From the NCBI GenBank assembly GCA_017473165.1, contig JAFUNA010000026.1:62001-126000 (forward strand): 64,000 bases of DNA, read 5' to 3'. This DNA is from Clostridia bacterium. Its GTDB lineage: Bacteria > Bacillota > Clostridia > Oscillospirales > Acutalibacteraceae. This document shows positions 8,927 through 16,613 of this stretch, piece by piece. A program made the position numbers and the translations under genes. Position 1 is the stretch's first letter; each line of letters begins with the position of its first letter. The notes under the pieces are model-generated. The model worked only from the letters and a program-made list of their open reading frames with translations. It was not told the DNA's origin and ran no database searches.

Positions 8927-9016
8927 ATGAAGATAGTTGTTGTTCGCAGTCCGAAAGCGTTGAGAGGGATTCTTCGAATGATTTTCGGAATCAGACAGCA
9001 GGATAACTCTGTATAA
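8927..9016 (+). CDS. spoVM: Stage V sporulation protein SpoVM-like peptide (29 aa)
   Basis: A 29-codon gene with an excellent ribosome site (AAAGGAG at 8911-8917, 9 bases before the ATG). The peptide starts MKIVVVRSPKALRGILRMIF. Compared with Bacillus SpoVM as I recall it (26 aa, MKFYTIKLPKFLGGIVRAML), it keeps the MK start, the central Pro-Lys, the Gly-Ile/Leu-Arg segment and the basic end, with the same amphipathic-helix pattern. SpoVM marks the convex surface of the forespore and anchors SpoIVA to start coat assembly. Its place after prkC-rsgA is the Bacillus position, though rpe and thiN are missing between them. A GTG one codon upstream is possible but less well spaced. Confidence 0.8.
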   Translation: MKIVVVRSPKALRGILRMIFGIRQQDNSV

Positions 9017-9039
9017 TCTTTAAGACGGAGAGGATTTAA

Positions 9040-9453
9040 ATGAAAATAGTTGTTGTTGACGGTCAGGGAGGAAAGCTTGGAAAGCAGCTTGTTGAAAAGC
9101 TTGCGGGAATAACAAAAAATGTTGATATTTTAGCCGTCGGAACAAACAGTGCGGCAAGTGCTGCGATGCTCAAAGGCGGTGCTGATGCAGCGGCAACGGG
9201 TGAAAACGCTTTGATTGTTGCCTGCCGCAATGCCGATATAATAGTCGGACCTGTCGGAATTGTTATTGCAGATGCACTTTTGGGTGAAATCTCTCCAAAA
9301 ATGGCTGCCGCTGTCGGCTCAAGCAACGCAAAAAGAATTCTGCTCCCCATTAATAAATGCGATAATTATATTGCAGGAGCAGGAAATGCGACCGTTTCGG
9401 AAATGATTGAAGATGCTGTAAAAAAAATACAGGAAATTATTGAAAATCATTGA
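9040..9453 (+). CDS. DUF3842 family protein
   Basis: A 137-residue protein starting MKIVVVDGQGGKLGKQLVEK, a nucleotide-binding-like beta-Gly-rich-helix start, followed by a regular alpha/beta pattern and the motif LLPINKCDNYIAGAGN near residue 105. This matches the clostridial family DUF3842, for which no function is known to me. GGAGAGGA (9026-9033) precedes the ATG, 23 bases after the spoVM stop, so it probably ends the priA-spoVM transcription group. Its stop codon overlaps the -35 element of the next promoter. Confidence 0.7.
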   Translation: MKIVVVDGQGGKLGKQLVEKLAGITKNVDILAVGTNSAASAAMLKGGADAAATGENALIVACRNADIIVGPVGIVIADALLGEISPKMAAAVGSSNAKRILLPINKCDNYIAGAGNATVSEMIEDAVKKIQEIIENH

Positions 9454-9479
9454 CAATATATTTTATATTATGATAGAAT
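9450..9479 (+). promoter_or_regulatory. SigA-type promoter for the ECF S-subunit gene
   Basis: TTGACA (9450-9455) and TAGAAT (9474-9479) are separated by 18 bases. The -35 overlaps the TGA stop of the DUF3842 gene. It would give a leader of roughly 125 bases before the ECF gene. Confidence 0.6.
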
Positions 9480-9486
9480 TATAAAA

Positions 9487-9596
9487 AATCAAACACGAAG
9501 TTTGATTAGTCGGCAGAAGCCGCAGATTTTTAATTTAACATAAAAAGCCAAGAAGGCATCAGCTTCCGAGAACGGAGGCCGATGCCTTTATATTTT
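9487..9596 (+). ncRNA. Structured leader with terminator-like stem before the ECF gene (candidate attenuator)
   Basis: Three hairpins follow the promoter. The first is a perfect 8-bp stem AATCAAAC/GTTTGATT (9487-9507, loop ACGAA). The second is CGGC-AGAA-GCCG (9511-9522). The third is a long stem, AAGGCATC-A-GCTTCCG / CGGAGGC-C-GATGCCTT (9553-9588), with an AGAA loop and one A-C mismatch, followed by TATATTTT. The last stem looks like an intrinsic terminator placed just before the ribosome site GAAAGGA (9597-9603). I do not recognise a known riboswitch class; it may be a ligand-controlled attenuator or simply a leaky terminator of the upstream genes. Confidence 0.45.
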
Positions 9597-9611
9597 GAAA
9601 GGATTGAGAAA

Positions 9612-10139
9612 ATGAATAAAACAATAAAAAATACTGTATTTTCGGCAATGTTCCTTGCCCTGTGTCTTGTTTTGCCGCTGATAACATTCGGCAGCACGCA
9701 AATCGGAAACGCCATTTCACCGATGCACATTCCTGTTTTGATTTGCGGGTTTGTCTGCGGCTGGCAATACGGTGCGATTGTCGGACTTATTGCTCCGTTT
9801 TTGAGATATCTTATTTTTCATATGCCGCCGATTTATCCCATTGGAACGGCAATGGCATTTGAGCTTGCCGCATATGGAATATTGAGCGGAATTCTATATA
9901 AAATCTTTCCGAAGAAAAACAAGTTTATTTATCCCGCTTTGATAATTTCAATGCTTGGCGGCAGAATTGTTTGGGGAATTGTCCGCTACATAATGGCAGG
10001 TCTCGGCGGCTCGGAATTCAACATTTCGATGTTTGTTGCCGGTGCGTTCACAAATGCAATTCCCGCAATCATCTGCCATATTGTCATTGTTCCGCTTGTT
10101 GTTATGGCATTTAAAAAGACAGGCTACCTGAAAGACTGA
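9612..10139 (+). CDS. ECF transporter substrate-binding (S) component, ligand unknown
   Basis: A 175-residue, very hydrophobic protein with about five or six membrane helices. It carries SPMHIPVLICGFVCGWQYG, typical of ECF S-components that dock to a shared energising module. Such proteins import vitamins or precursors at low concentration; the ligand cannot be read from the sequence. The energising EcfA/EcfT genes are not in this window, so it would share a module encoded elsewhere. The ATG at 9612 has GAAAGGA upstream; an earlier in-frame ATG at 9582 lies inside the leader hairpin. It has its own promoter and a structured leader. Confidence 0.8.
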   Translation: MNKTIKNTVFSAMFLALCLVLPLITFGSTQIGNAISPMHIPVLICGFVCGWQYGAIVGLIAPFLRYLIFHMPPIYPIGTAMAFELAAYGILSGILYKIFPKKNKFIYPALIISMLGGRIVWGIVRYIMAGLGGSEFNISMFVAGAFTNAIPAIICHIVIVPLVVMAFKKTGYLKD

Positions 10140-10145
10140 TAAACC

Positions 10146-10182
10146 AAGAGGCTGTATTGAGAAAATCTCAATACAGCCTCTT
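10146..10182. terminator. Bidirectional intrinsic terminator
   Basis: A perfect 16-bp stem (10146-10161 with 10167-10182, loop AAAAT) lies between the convergent ECF and carB-dapF genes. Runs of A and T on the two sides let it act in both directions. Confidence 0.88.
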
Positions 10183-10194
10183 TTAATGTGTCAA

Positions 10195-13100
10195 TTAATA
10201 TTCAACCGAGCCTTCAAATACAAGCTTTGTTGTGCCTGTAAGGAATACGCCTTCGTCGCTGTAGTTAACAATGAGGTCACCGCCGCGAACTTTAACGGTT
10301 ATATCGGTGTTCTTCTTGCAGAATCCGTTTTCAACCGCTGCAACAACTGCCGCACAAGCACCTGTACCGCAGGCGAGTGTTTCGCCGTTACCGCGTTCCC
10401 AAACTCTCATCTTAAGTGTAGTTTCGTTTACTACTCTTACGAATTCGGTGTTGACTCTGTGAGCAAAGATGTCAGCCTTTTCAAATCTGGGACCAACCTT
10501 TTCAATGTCGATGTTGTCAACTCTGGGAACAAAAACTACGCAATGGGGGTTACCCATGGATACGCAGGTGATGTTATGTGTTTCGCCTGCAATTTCAACG
10601 GGCTCGTTAATGAACTTGTTCTGACCGTAAGCACCTGTTACGGCATTTTCAAGATCAGCCTTACCCATGTTTGCACAAACAGAGCTTACCTTGCCGTTCA
10701 TAACGTAGAGCTCAACGCTCTTGACGCCGCTTGCAGTTTCGATTGTTACTGTTTCGGTGTCAACATATCCGTTATCGTAAACATACTTTGCAACGGAACG
10801 CATTGCATTACCGCCCATTTTACCTTCGCTGCCGTCAAGGTTAAATACTCTCATCTTAACCTGTGCAACATCTGATTTTTCAACGAGGATAATACCGTCG
10901 CTGCCGATACCGTGGTTTCTGTCGCAAAGGCTTACGCAGAAGCTTTCGGGGCAGGTAACAGAGCCGTCAAAGTTTTCGATAACAATGTGGTCATTGCCCG
11001 AAGCATCCATCTTTGAGAACTTAAGAGTCTGTCTTTCGGAACGCATATTGTTGATGTCAACAAGCTCTGTGTTTTCCTGATTGAAGCGGCTTGCGATGAT
11101 GTCTGCAAGAGCATCTGCGGTATCAAGTGATGTGATGCAGGCAATCGAAAGCTGAATTGCACGTCTGTGAAGAGCAATATAGTCGCCCATTGACGAGTCG
11201 TAGATAGCACCTGTATAAACGATATAATTAATCTTTCCGCTTTCAAGAAGCTCCATGATGTCATTGCTTTCGTTCATGCCCTTAACGTATTCAACGTCAA
11301 TGCCGAGCTGCGAAATTGCATCTGCAGTATCCTTGGTTGCATAAATCTTAATCTTGAGGTCATCAAGTTTCTTTGCAAGTGAAACTGCGTCGAGAACGTC
11401 ATGCTTATCAACAGAAAGGAGAATGCCGATGTTCTTTTCTGCGGTGGGAAGCTGAATCTTGAAGCCTGCGGATGTAAGACCCTTATAAAGAGCTTCAGCT
11501 GTTGTTTTGCCGATGCCGAGAACTTCGCCCGTTGACTTCATTTCGGGACCGAGAAGAGAGTTAACATCTGAAAGCTTTTCGAATGAGAATACGGGAACTT
11601 TAACTGCAAAGTAGGGAGGAGTCTTATAAAGACCTGTGCCGTAGCCAAGATCCTTGAGAGGTTGTCCGATCATTACCTTTGCGGCAATGTCAACCATGGG
11701 AACGCCTGTTACCTTGCTGATATAGGGAATCGTTCTTGATGCTCTGGGGTTAACCTCGATAACATAAAGCTGATTGTGATAGATAAGATACTGAATGTTA
11801 ACAAGACCCTTTGTGCCGAGAGAAAGGGCAAGCTTTTCGGAGCATTCAACAATGTTCTTTCTCATCTTGTCGTTGAGATTATAGGGGGGATAGACAGCAA
11901 TTGAGTCACCGCTGTGAACGCCTGCTCTTTCAACGTGCTCCATGATACCGGGAATAAGAACGTCTTTGCCGTCGGAAATAACGTCAACCTCAAGCTCTGT
12001 ACCCATCATGTATTTGTCAACAAGAACAGGATTTTCAATTTCACCCGCAAGAATGATGTCCATGTAACGTTCAACATCTGCATCCTCGTGAGCGATTGTC
12101 ATGTTCTGACCGCCGATAACGTATGAAGGACGAAGAAGAACGGGATAGCCGAGTGTGTTTGCGGCGTTAAGAGCTTCCTGCTTTGTCATAACGCCCATGC
12201 CCTTGGGTCTGCGGATTGCAAACTTTTCAAGAAGAGCATCAAATCTTTCTCTGTCCTCTGCGGTGTCAATTCCGTCAGCGGATGTGCCGAGAATCGTGAT
12301 GCCGTTTTCGTCAAGGAACTTTGTGAGCTTGATAGCAGTCTGTCCGCCGAATGCAACAACAACGCCGATGGGCTTTTCAACCTTGATGATGTTCATAACA
12401 TCTTCGGGAGTAAGAGGCTCAAAATAGAGTCTGTCAGCTGTATCGTAGTCGGTGGAAACGGTTTCGGGGTTGTTGTTTATGATTGCAACCTCATAGCCGA
12501 GGTCTTTGAGAGTCCATACGCAGTGAACGGATGAATAGTCGAACTCGATACCTTGTCCGATTCTGATGGGACCCGAGCCGAGAACGATGATTCTGTCCTT
12601 GCCGTTTTCGTTAACGAGAGGTCTTGCCTCGCACTCACCGTCATACTGTGAATAGAAATAGGGGGCTGCAACGTTGAAATTGCGTGAGCAGGTGTCAACG
12701 ATTTTATAAACGGCATCCTTGTGAGCGGGGAGCTCTTTTACGCCCGAAAGGCGTTTGAGAGCGGTGTCTGTGTAGCCGTAGTCCTTGCCCTGATAGTATT
12801 TTTCTTCGGAGAGATTGCCGTTTTCAATTGATTTTTCAAAGTCTGCAAGATTCTTGAGCTTAAGAAGGAACCATTCGGTAATCTTTGTGATCTCATGAAT
12901 CTTTTCGATAGGCATTCCGCTCTTTATTGCCTCAAATACGGAGAACAAACGCATATCGTCTGTGTTTGCAAGGCGTTCTTCAAGTGAAGCATTGGTTTTG
13001 GGAACGGCATTGAGAGTGTCAAGAGAGATTTCTGCACCTCTGACAGCCTTCATTATTGCCATTTCAAATGTGGGACCGATTGACATAACTTCGCCCGTAG

Positions 13101-14232
13101 CCTTCATCTGTGTACCGAGCTTGCGGCTGGCATTGACAAACTTGTCGAAGGGCCACTTGGGAAGCTTAACAACAATATATTTTACGTCGGGCTCGAAGCC
13201 TGCACAGTTAAGACCTGTTTCATCGTTCTTGATTTCGTCAAGAGTGATGCCGAGAGCGAGCATTGCTGTAATCTTTGCAATGGGATAACCCGTTGCTTTA
13301 CTTGCAAGAGCTGATGAACGTGAAACTCTGGGGTTAACCTCGATAACGGCATAGTCCATGCTGTTGGGGTTAAGTGCAAACTGGCAGTTGCAGCCGCCGA
13401 TGATTCCGAGTGCATCAACAATATCAAGTGATGCCTTGCGGAGCATCTGGAATTCTTCGTCGGTAAGTGAAAGTGCGGGAGCGGCAACTATGCTGTCGCC
13501 TGTGTGAATACCAACGGGGTCAAAGTTTTCCATGCTGCAGACTGCAATGCAGTTGCCTGCGCTGTCACGCATGGTTTCAAACTCGATTTCCTTCCAGCCG
13601 AAAATGTATTTTTCAACAAGAACCTGTGTAATAGGGGAGAGGTCAAGACCTGTTTTTGCAATTACGGCAAGCTCTTCTGCGTTGTTTGCAACGCCGCCGC
13701 CGCCACCGCCGAGGGTGAATGCGGGTCTGATGATGATGGGATAACCGATTTTTTCTGCAATTTCAAGAGCGGTTTCAACATCATTTGCGATTTCAGAAGG
13801 AATAACGGGCTGACCAATTGATTCCATTGTATCTCTGAACATCTTTCTGTCTTCAGCCTTGTCGATGGCTTCGGCATTTGTTCCGAGAAGCTTAACGCCC
13901 ATTTTGTCAAGATAGCCGTCTTTGCTCAGCTGCATGGCGATTGTAAGACCTGTCTGTCCGCCAAGACCGGCAAGAAGACTGTCGGGCTTTTCTTTTTCGA
14001 TAATTCTTTTAACCGTATCGGCAGTAAGGGGCTCAAGGTAAATTTCATCAGCAAGAGCCTTGTCTGTCATAATGGTTGCAGGGTTTGAGTTAACAAGAAC
14101 AACGTCAAGACCAGCATCTTTGAGCACACGGCAAGCCTGTGTTCCTGCGTAGTCGAATTCCGCTGCCTGACCGATAACGATGGGACCGGAACCGATAACC
14201 ATTACTTTTTTGATGTCTTTATTGATTGGCAT
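10195..14232 (-). CDS. carB: Carbamoyl-phosphate synthase large subunit fused to a diaminopimelate epimerase-like domain
   Basis: One uninterrupted frame of 1345 codons. Residues 1 to about 1065 are a full CarB: two ATP-grasp halves, the second starting near IIVLGSGPIRIGQG, and a C-terminal MGS-like regulatory domain. CarB makes carbamoyl phosphate for arginine and pyrimidines. After a short linker (ELVDINNMRSERQ), residues about 1070-1345 form a full-length DapF-type epimerase (KMDASGNDH, CDRNHGIGSDG, SMGNPHC, GETLACGTGACA). In DapF two cysteines act as acid and base. The second is present (about 1288), but the first, normally in MCGN, reads MGGN (Gly at about 1140). No ribosome site is evident at the junction. 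carA is not adjacent; argF lies 21 bases upstream in the same operon. The CarB assignment is secure; epimerase activity is uncertain. Confidence 0.93.
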   Translation of the reverse strand: MPINKDIKKVMVIGSGPIVIGQAAEFDYAGTQACRVLKDAGLDVVLVNSNPATIMTDKALADEIYLEPLTADTVKRIIEKEKPDSLLAGLGGQTGLTIAMQLSKDGYLDKMGVKLLGTNAEAIDKAEDRKMFRDTMESIGQPVIPSEIANDVETALEIAEKIGYPIIIRPAFTLGGGGGGVANNAEELAVIAKTGLDLSPITQVLVEKYIFGWKEIEFETMRDSAGNCIAVCSMENFDPVGIHTGDSIVAAPALSLTDEEFQMLRKASLDIVDALGIIGGCNCQFALNPNSMDYAVIEVNPRVSRSSALASKATGYPIAKITAMLALGITLDEIKNDETGLNCAGFEPDVKYIVVKLPKWPFDKFVNASRKLGTQMKATGEVMSIGPTFEMAIMKAVRGAEISLDTLNAVPKTNASLEERLANTDDMRLFSVFEAIKSGMPIEKIHEITKITEWFLLKLKNLADFEKSIENGNLSEEKYYQGKDYGYTDTALKRLSGVKELPAHKDAVYKIVDTCSRNFNVAAPYFYSQYDGECEARPLVNENGKDRIIVLGSGPIRIGQGIEFDYSSVHCVWTLKDLGYEVAIINNNPETVSTDYDTADRLYFEPLTPEDVMNIIKVEKPIGVVVAFGGQTAIKLTKFLDENGITILGTSADGIDTAEDRERFDALLEKFAIRRPKGMGVMTKQEALNAANTLGYPVLLRPSYVIGGQNMTIAHEDADVERYMDIILAGEIENPVLVDKYMMGTELEVDVISDGKDVLIPGIMEHVERAGVHSGDSIAVYPPYNLNDKMRKNIVECSEKLALSLGTKGLVNIQYLIYHNQLYVIEVNPRASRTIPYISKVTGVPMVDIAAKVMIGQPLKDLGYGTGLYKTPPYFAVKVPVFSFEKLSDVNSLLGPEMKSTGEVLGIGKTTAEALYKGLTSAGFKIQLPTAEKNIGILLSVDKHDVLDAVSLAKKLDDLKIKIYATKDTADAISQLGIDVEYVKGMNESNDIMELLESGKINYIVYTGAIYDSSMGDYIALHRRAIQLSIACITSLDTADALADIIASRFNQENTELVDINNMRSERQTLKFSKMDASGNDHIVIENFDGSVTCPESFCVSLCDRNHGIGSDGIILVEKSDVAQVKMRVFNLDGSEGKMGGNAMRSVAKYVYDNGYVDTETVTIETASGVKSVELYVMNGKVSSVCANMGKADLENAVTGAYGQNKFINEPVEIAGETHNITCVSMGNPHCVVFVPRVDNIDIEKVGPRFEKADIFAHRVNTEFVRVVNETTLKMRVWERGNGETLACGTGACAAVVAAVENGFCKKNTDITVKVRGGDLIVNYSDEGVFLTGTTKLVFEGSVEY

Positions 14233-14253
14233 ATATAAACCCCCTTGTGGTAA

Positions 14254-15159
14254 TTAGTCTTTCATGAGTTTAACGAGAACAGCCTTCTGTGCATGGAGTC
14301 TGTTTTCAGCCTCTTCAAAGATTTCCTTTGCGTGCTCTTCAAATACTTTTGCTGTAATTTCCTCCTCACGGTGAGCGGGAAGGCAATGAAGAACCATTGC
14401 ATCGGGCTTTGCAACAGCCATAAGGCTATCGTTTATCTGATAACCTACAAAGATTTTCTTTCTTTCTTCAGCTTCGCTTTCCTGACCCATTGATGCCCAT
14501 ACGTCTGTGTAAAGAACATCTGCATCCTTTGCGGCTTCAAAAATGTCGCTTGTGCAGGTAAAATCCCCATTTTCGCTTGCCCATTTCATTATCTCTGCAT
14601 CGGGCTTGTAGCCGTCGGGGCAGCCGATGCTGACCGACATACCCATCTTGATTCCGCCAACGATGAGTGAGTTTGCCATGTTGTTGCCGTCGCCTATATA
14701 GCAGAGCTTTCTGCCCTTGATTGAACCCTTGAATTCACGGATTGTCATAAGGTCGGCAAGAACCTGACAGGGGTGGCAGTAGTCGGTAAGACCGTTGATA
14801 ATGGGAATTGAACCGTATTCGGCAAGAGTTTCAACATCGCTCTGGTCGAAGGTTCTGATCATAATTCCGTCGAGGTAACCGGAAAGAACTCTTGCGGTAT
14901 CGTTAACGGGTTCGCCTCTGCCAAGCTGAATATCATGAGAACTTAAGAAGAGCGCTGTACCGCCAAGGTCATACATACCAACCTCGAAGGAAACTCTTGT
15001 TCTGGTGGATGACTTTGCAAAAATCATGCCGAGAGTTTTGCCCTTAAGAAGATGATGCTCAATTCCGTTTTTCTTTTCGTATTTGAGCTGATCGGCAAGA
15101 TTAAGAATCTCGCTGATTTCGTTTGTGCTCAGATCCATGAGCTTAAGTAAGTGCTTCAT
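14254..15159 (-). CDS. argF: Ornithine carbamoyltransferase
   Basis: A 301-residue OTCase that joins carbamoyl phosphate to ornithine to give citrulline. Motifs are SSTRTRVSFE (carbamoyl-phosphate binding), the HPCQVLADL segment, and HCLPAHR near the C-terminus with the ornithine-side Cys. The ATG at 15159 has GGAGGA (15164-15169) directly upstream; an in-frame TTG at 15171 would put that site inside the gene. It heads the operon with carB-dapF, so the enzyme making carbamoyl phosphate and one using it are co-expressed. A promoter and ArgR-like boxes lie upstream, consistent with a biosynthetic role. Confidence 0.96.
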   Translation of the reverse strand: MKHLLKLMDLSTNEISEILNLADQLKYEKKNGIEHHLLKGKTLGMIFAKSSTRTRVSFEVGMYDLGGTALFLSSHDIQLGRGEPVNDTARVLSGYLDGIMIRTFDQSDVETLAEYGSIPIINGLTDYCHPCQVLADLMTIREFKGSIKGRKLCYIGDGNNMANSLIVGGIKMGMSVSIGCPDGYKPDAEIMKWASENGDFTCTSDIFEAAKDADVLYTDVWASMGQESEAEERKKIFVGYQINDSLMAVAKPDAMVLHCLPAHREEEITAKVFEEHAKEIFEEAENRLHAQKAVLVKLMKD

Positions 15160-15180
15160 ATATTCCTCCAAAACAATAAA

Positions 15181-15215
15181 ATACTAATTATACACAAGTT
15201 TTGAATAATTATACA
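15181..15215 (-). promoter_or_regulatory. Tandem ArgR-type ARG boxes (putative operator)
   Basis: TGAATAATTATACA (15202-15215) fits the ARG box palindrome TGNATWWWWATNCA exactly. A second, half-conserved copy (15181-15194) has the same right half, TAATTATACA. The copies are 21 bases apart, the centre spacing known for paired ArgR boxes. The stronger box covers the argF -10 element, which suggests repression by arginine-bound ArgR. No argR gene is in the window. Confidence 0.6.
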
Positions 15216-15236
15216 TAAACATGTAGTTACAGTCAA
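15208..15236 (-). promoter_or_regulatory. SigA-type promoter of the argF-carB-dapF operon
   Basis: Read on the minus strand: TTGACT (15231-15236), a 17-base spacer, then TATAAT (15208-15213). Transcription would start about 40 bases before the argF ATG. The -10 lies within the ARG box. Confidence 0.75.
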
Positions 15237-15362
15237 TGACAAACGGCATATATATGCATTGAATTCACAAAATAATTTTGTGCGAATTTACTACCAAACT
15301 TTTCTACCCTATATAATAACACAATTATATCAATTTTTAAAGTATAATTTTAAAAATATTAT

Positions 15363-15389
15363 AAAAAAACCGCCGAAAAAATTCGGCGG
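15363..15389 (-). terminator. Intrinsic terminator of the acylation operon
   Basis: An 8-bp stem CCGCCGAA/TTCGGCGG (15370-15389, four-base loop) is followed on the minus strand by seven T. It lies just after the last reading frame of the DHHW operon. Confidence 0.85.
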
Positions 15390-15395
15390 CTGAAA

Positions 15396-15488
15396 TTATT
15401 GAAAAACAGAAAAAACAGAAACAAAACCAACCGCTTTTTCAAGGCGGCAAGCAGTAAAAACAACTGATTTTACGGTTTTGATTTGCAT
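15396..15488 (-). CDS. Possible 30-aa peptide at the end of the acylation operon
   Basis: A 30-codon frame starting two bases after the DHHW gene. The peptide begins MQIKTVKSVVFTACRLEKAV. A good ribosome site (GGAGGA) lies in the last codons of the DHHW gene, about seven bases before the ATG. The stop falls only a few bases before the operon terminator. The sequence is basic then hydrophobic, with no recognisable family. It could be a genuine small protein or chance; the well-placed ribosome site is the only positive evidence. Confidence 0.3.
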   Translation of the reverse strand: MQIKTVKSVVFTACRLEKAVGFVSVFSVFQ

Positions 15489-15489
15489 T

Positions 15490-16605
15490 TTATTTTCCTC
15501 CGATAAATTCTGTAAGTACAAAGTTTTGTTCGCTTGAAAAGCCCGAAACATTGAATAAAACAAGAACATCGTCATATTCGGATGCGTTGACGGTTTTGAT
15601 TTGAGTATGAGAGCAGTATCTCGGGTCAACGAGGGTTATTTCGGAATAGTGCTCTGCAAGAAACGGAACAATACAGTTTGCGTAGCTGTCTTTTATTATA
15701 AGCATTTTTTTGCCGTTTTCAAGACTTTTATTCTCAATTTTACAAATTCCGTGATTTCCGCCAAGAAAATAAGAATATTTATCTTTTTTTGTTAGAAAAT
15801 CATCAAAATAAAGGGAATTGTAAATCTCATCTTTGACTGTTAAAGTGAACTCTGTGTTTGTGTGATATGCGGTTATTGAGTCTGACTCTATATTTTCGTT
15901 CAATGTTTTTGAGTACAGCGTACCCTTGAAATCTTCGGTTACTGTTTCAGAAGTAAATTCGGTTTTTTCGAGCGGAATAAAGTTCAGAATACCGCCGAGA
16001 GCACGGTAAGCGGAATATGCACTTTCCGTTGTCCAATGGTGATCCGTGCGATAAAATGCGTAGTTGTTTTCGGCAATTTTATCCGTAACATCAACCGCTT
16101 CAATGTTATTGAGCTTTCCGAAACAGTATGAAATATATTCTGCCTCGCTGTCAACGTCAAGATATCGGGGGATATCATTTCTGAAAATCTCCTGTGCCGT
16201 TGCGATTGGCATAAAGTAAAAATTTGTATCTGGATTTTTTTCTTTCAGCTTATTCAATGCGGCAATGTTTCTGTCGGTCAGATTGTAGTTGATATCCCTG
16301 AACGTCTGAACAAGATAACCGTTGATTTCAACAACACCGTTGATTTCATTCTTTCCGATTGCATTTTCAATTGCGTTTTTCGCTTTGATAAAACTCTCTC
16401 TCAAAACAAAGTGGTCGGAAAAGAAATCCGCCATTCCGTTCATGAATGACCTGTTTTTCCAGCTGTCAAATGTCAGCTTCGGAAACTCCGCAAGGGTTTT
16501 GTTTTCGTTATAGCTGACTGTTTCTTTTTCGCCGAAAAGGGTAAAAGCGGGAATTATTAAAATAACAAGAAAAAAGAGTATAACTCGAAATACTTTTGTT
16601 TTCAT
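15490..16605 (-). CDS. DHHW family protein (AlgJ/AlgX-like acylation partner)
   Basis: A 371-residue protein with an N-terminal signal anchor (about 6-25) and the signature TDHHW at 187-191 within YRTDHHWTTESAY. DHHW proteins resemble AlgJ/AlgX, SGNH-like extracellular enzymes that work with a membrane acyltransferase to put acyl groups on exported polysaccharides. Later parts (FLGGNHGICKIEN, LIIKDSYANCIVPFL with a Ser-Tyr-Ala block) fit this fold. An AGGAG site precedes the ATG, eight bases after the MBOAT stop. With that neighbour it probably forms the transferring half of a surface O-acylation system; the polymer is unknown. Confidence 0.85.
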   Translation of the reverse strand: MKTKVFRVILFFLVILIIPAFTLFGEKETVSYNENKTLAEFPKLTFDSWKNRSFMNGMADFFSDHFVLRESFIKAKNAIENAIGKNEINGVVEINGYLVQTFRDINYNLTDRNIAALNKLKEKNPDTNFYFMPIATAQEIFRNDIPRYLDVDSEAEYISYCFGKLNNIEAVDVTDKIAENNYAFYRTDHHWTTESAYSAYRALGGILNFIPLEKTEFTSETVTEDFKGTLYSKTLNENIESDSITAYHTNTEFTLTVKDEIYNSLYFDDFLTKKDKYSYFLGGNHGICKIENKSLENGKKMLIIKDSYANCIVPFLAEHYSEITLVDPRYCSHTQIKTVNASEYDDVLVLFNVSGFSSEQNFVLTEFIGGK

Positions 16606-16613
16606 GTTTTCTC

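Noticed and set aside
10186-10875. A 229-codon frame on the plus strand opposite the DapF domain
   Set aside because: It is an antisense shadow caused by codon bias; the product is Cys/Asn-rich with no ribosome site, and the minus-strand frame is clearly DapF.
13680-13725. A run of GCC/ACC triplets within carB
   Set aside because: It encodes the Gly-rich loop TLGGGGGG of the first ATP-grasp domain, not a separate repeat element.
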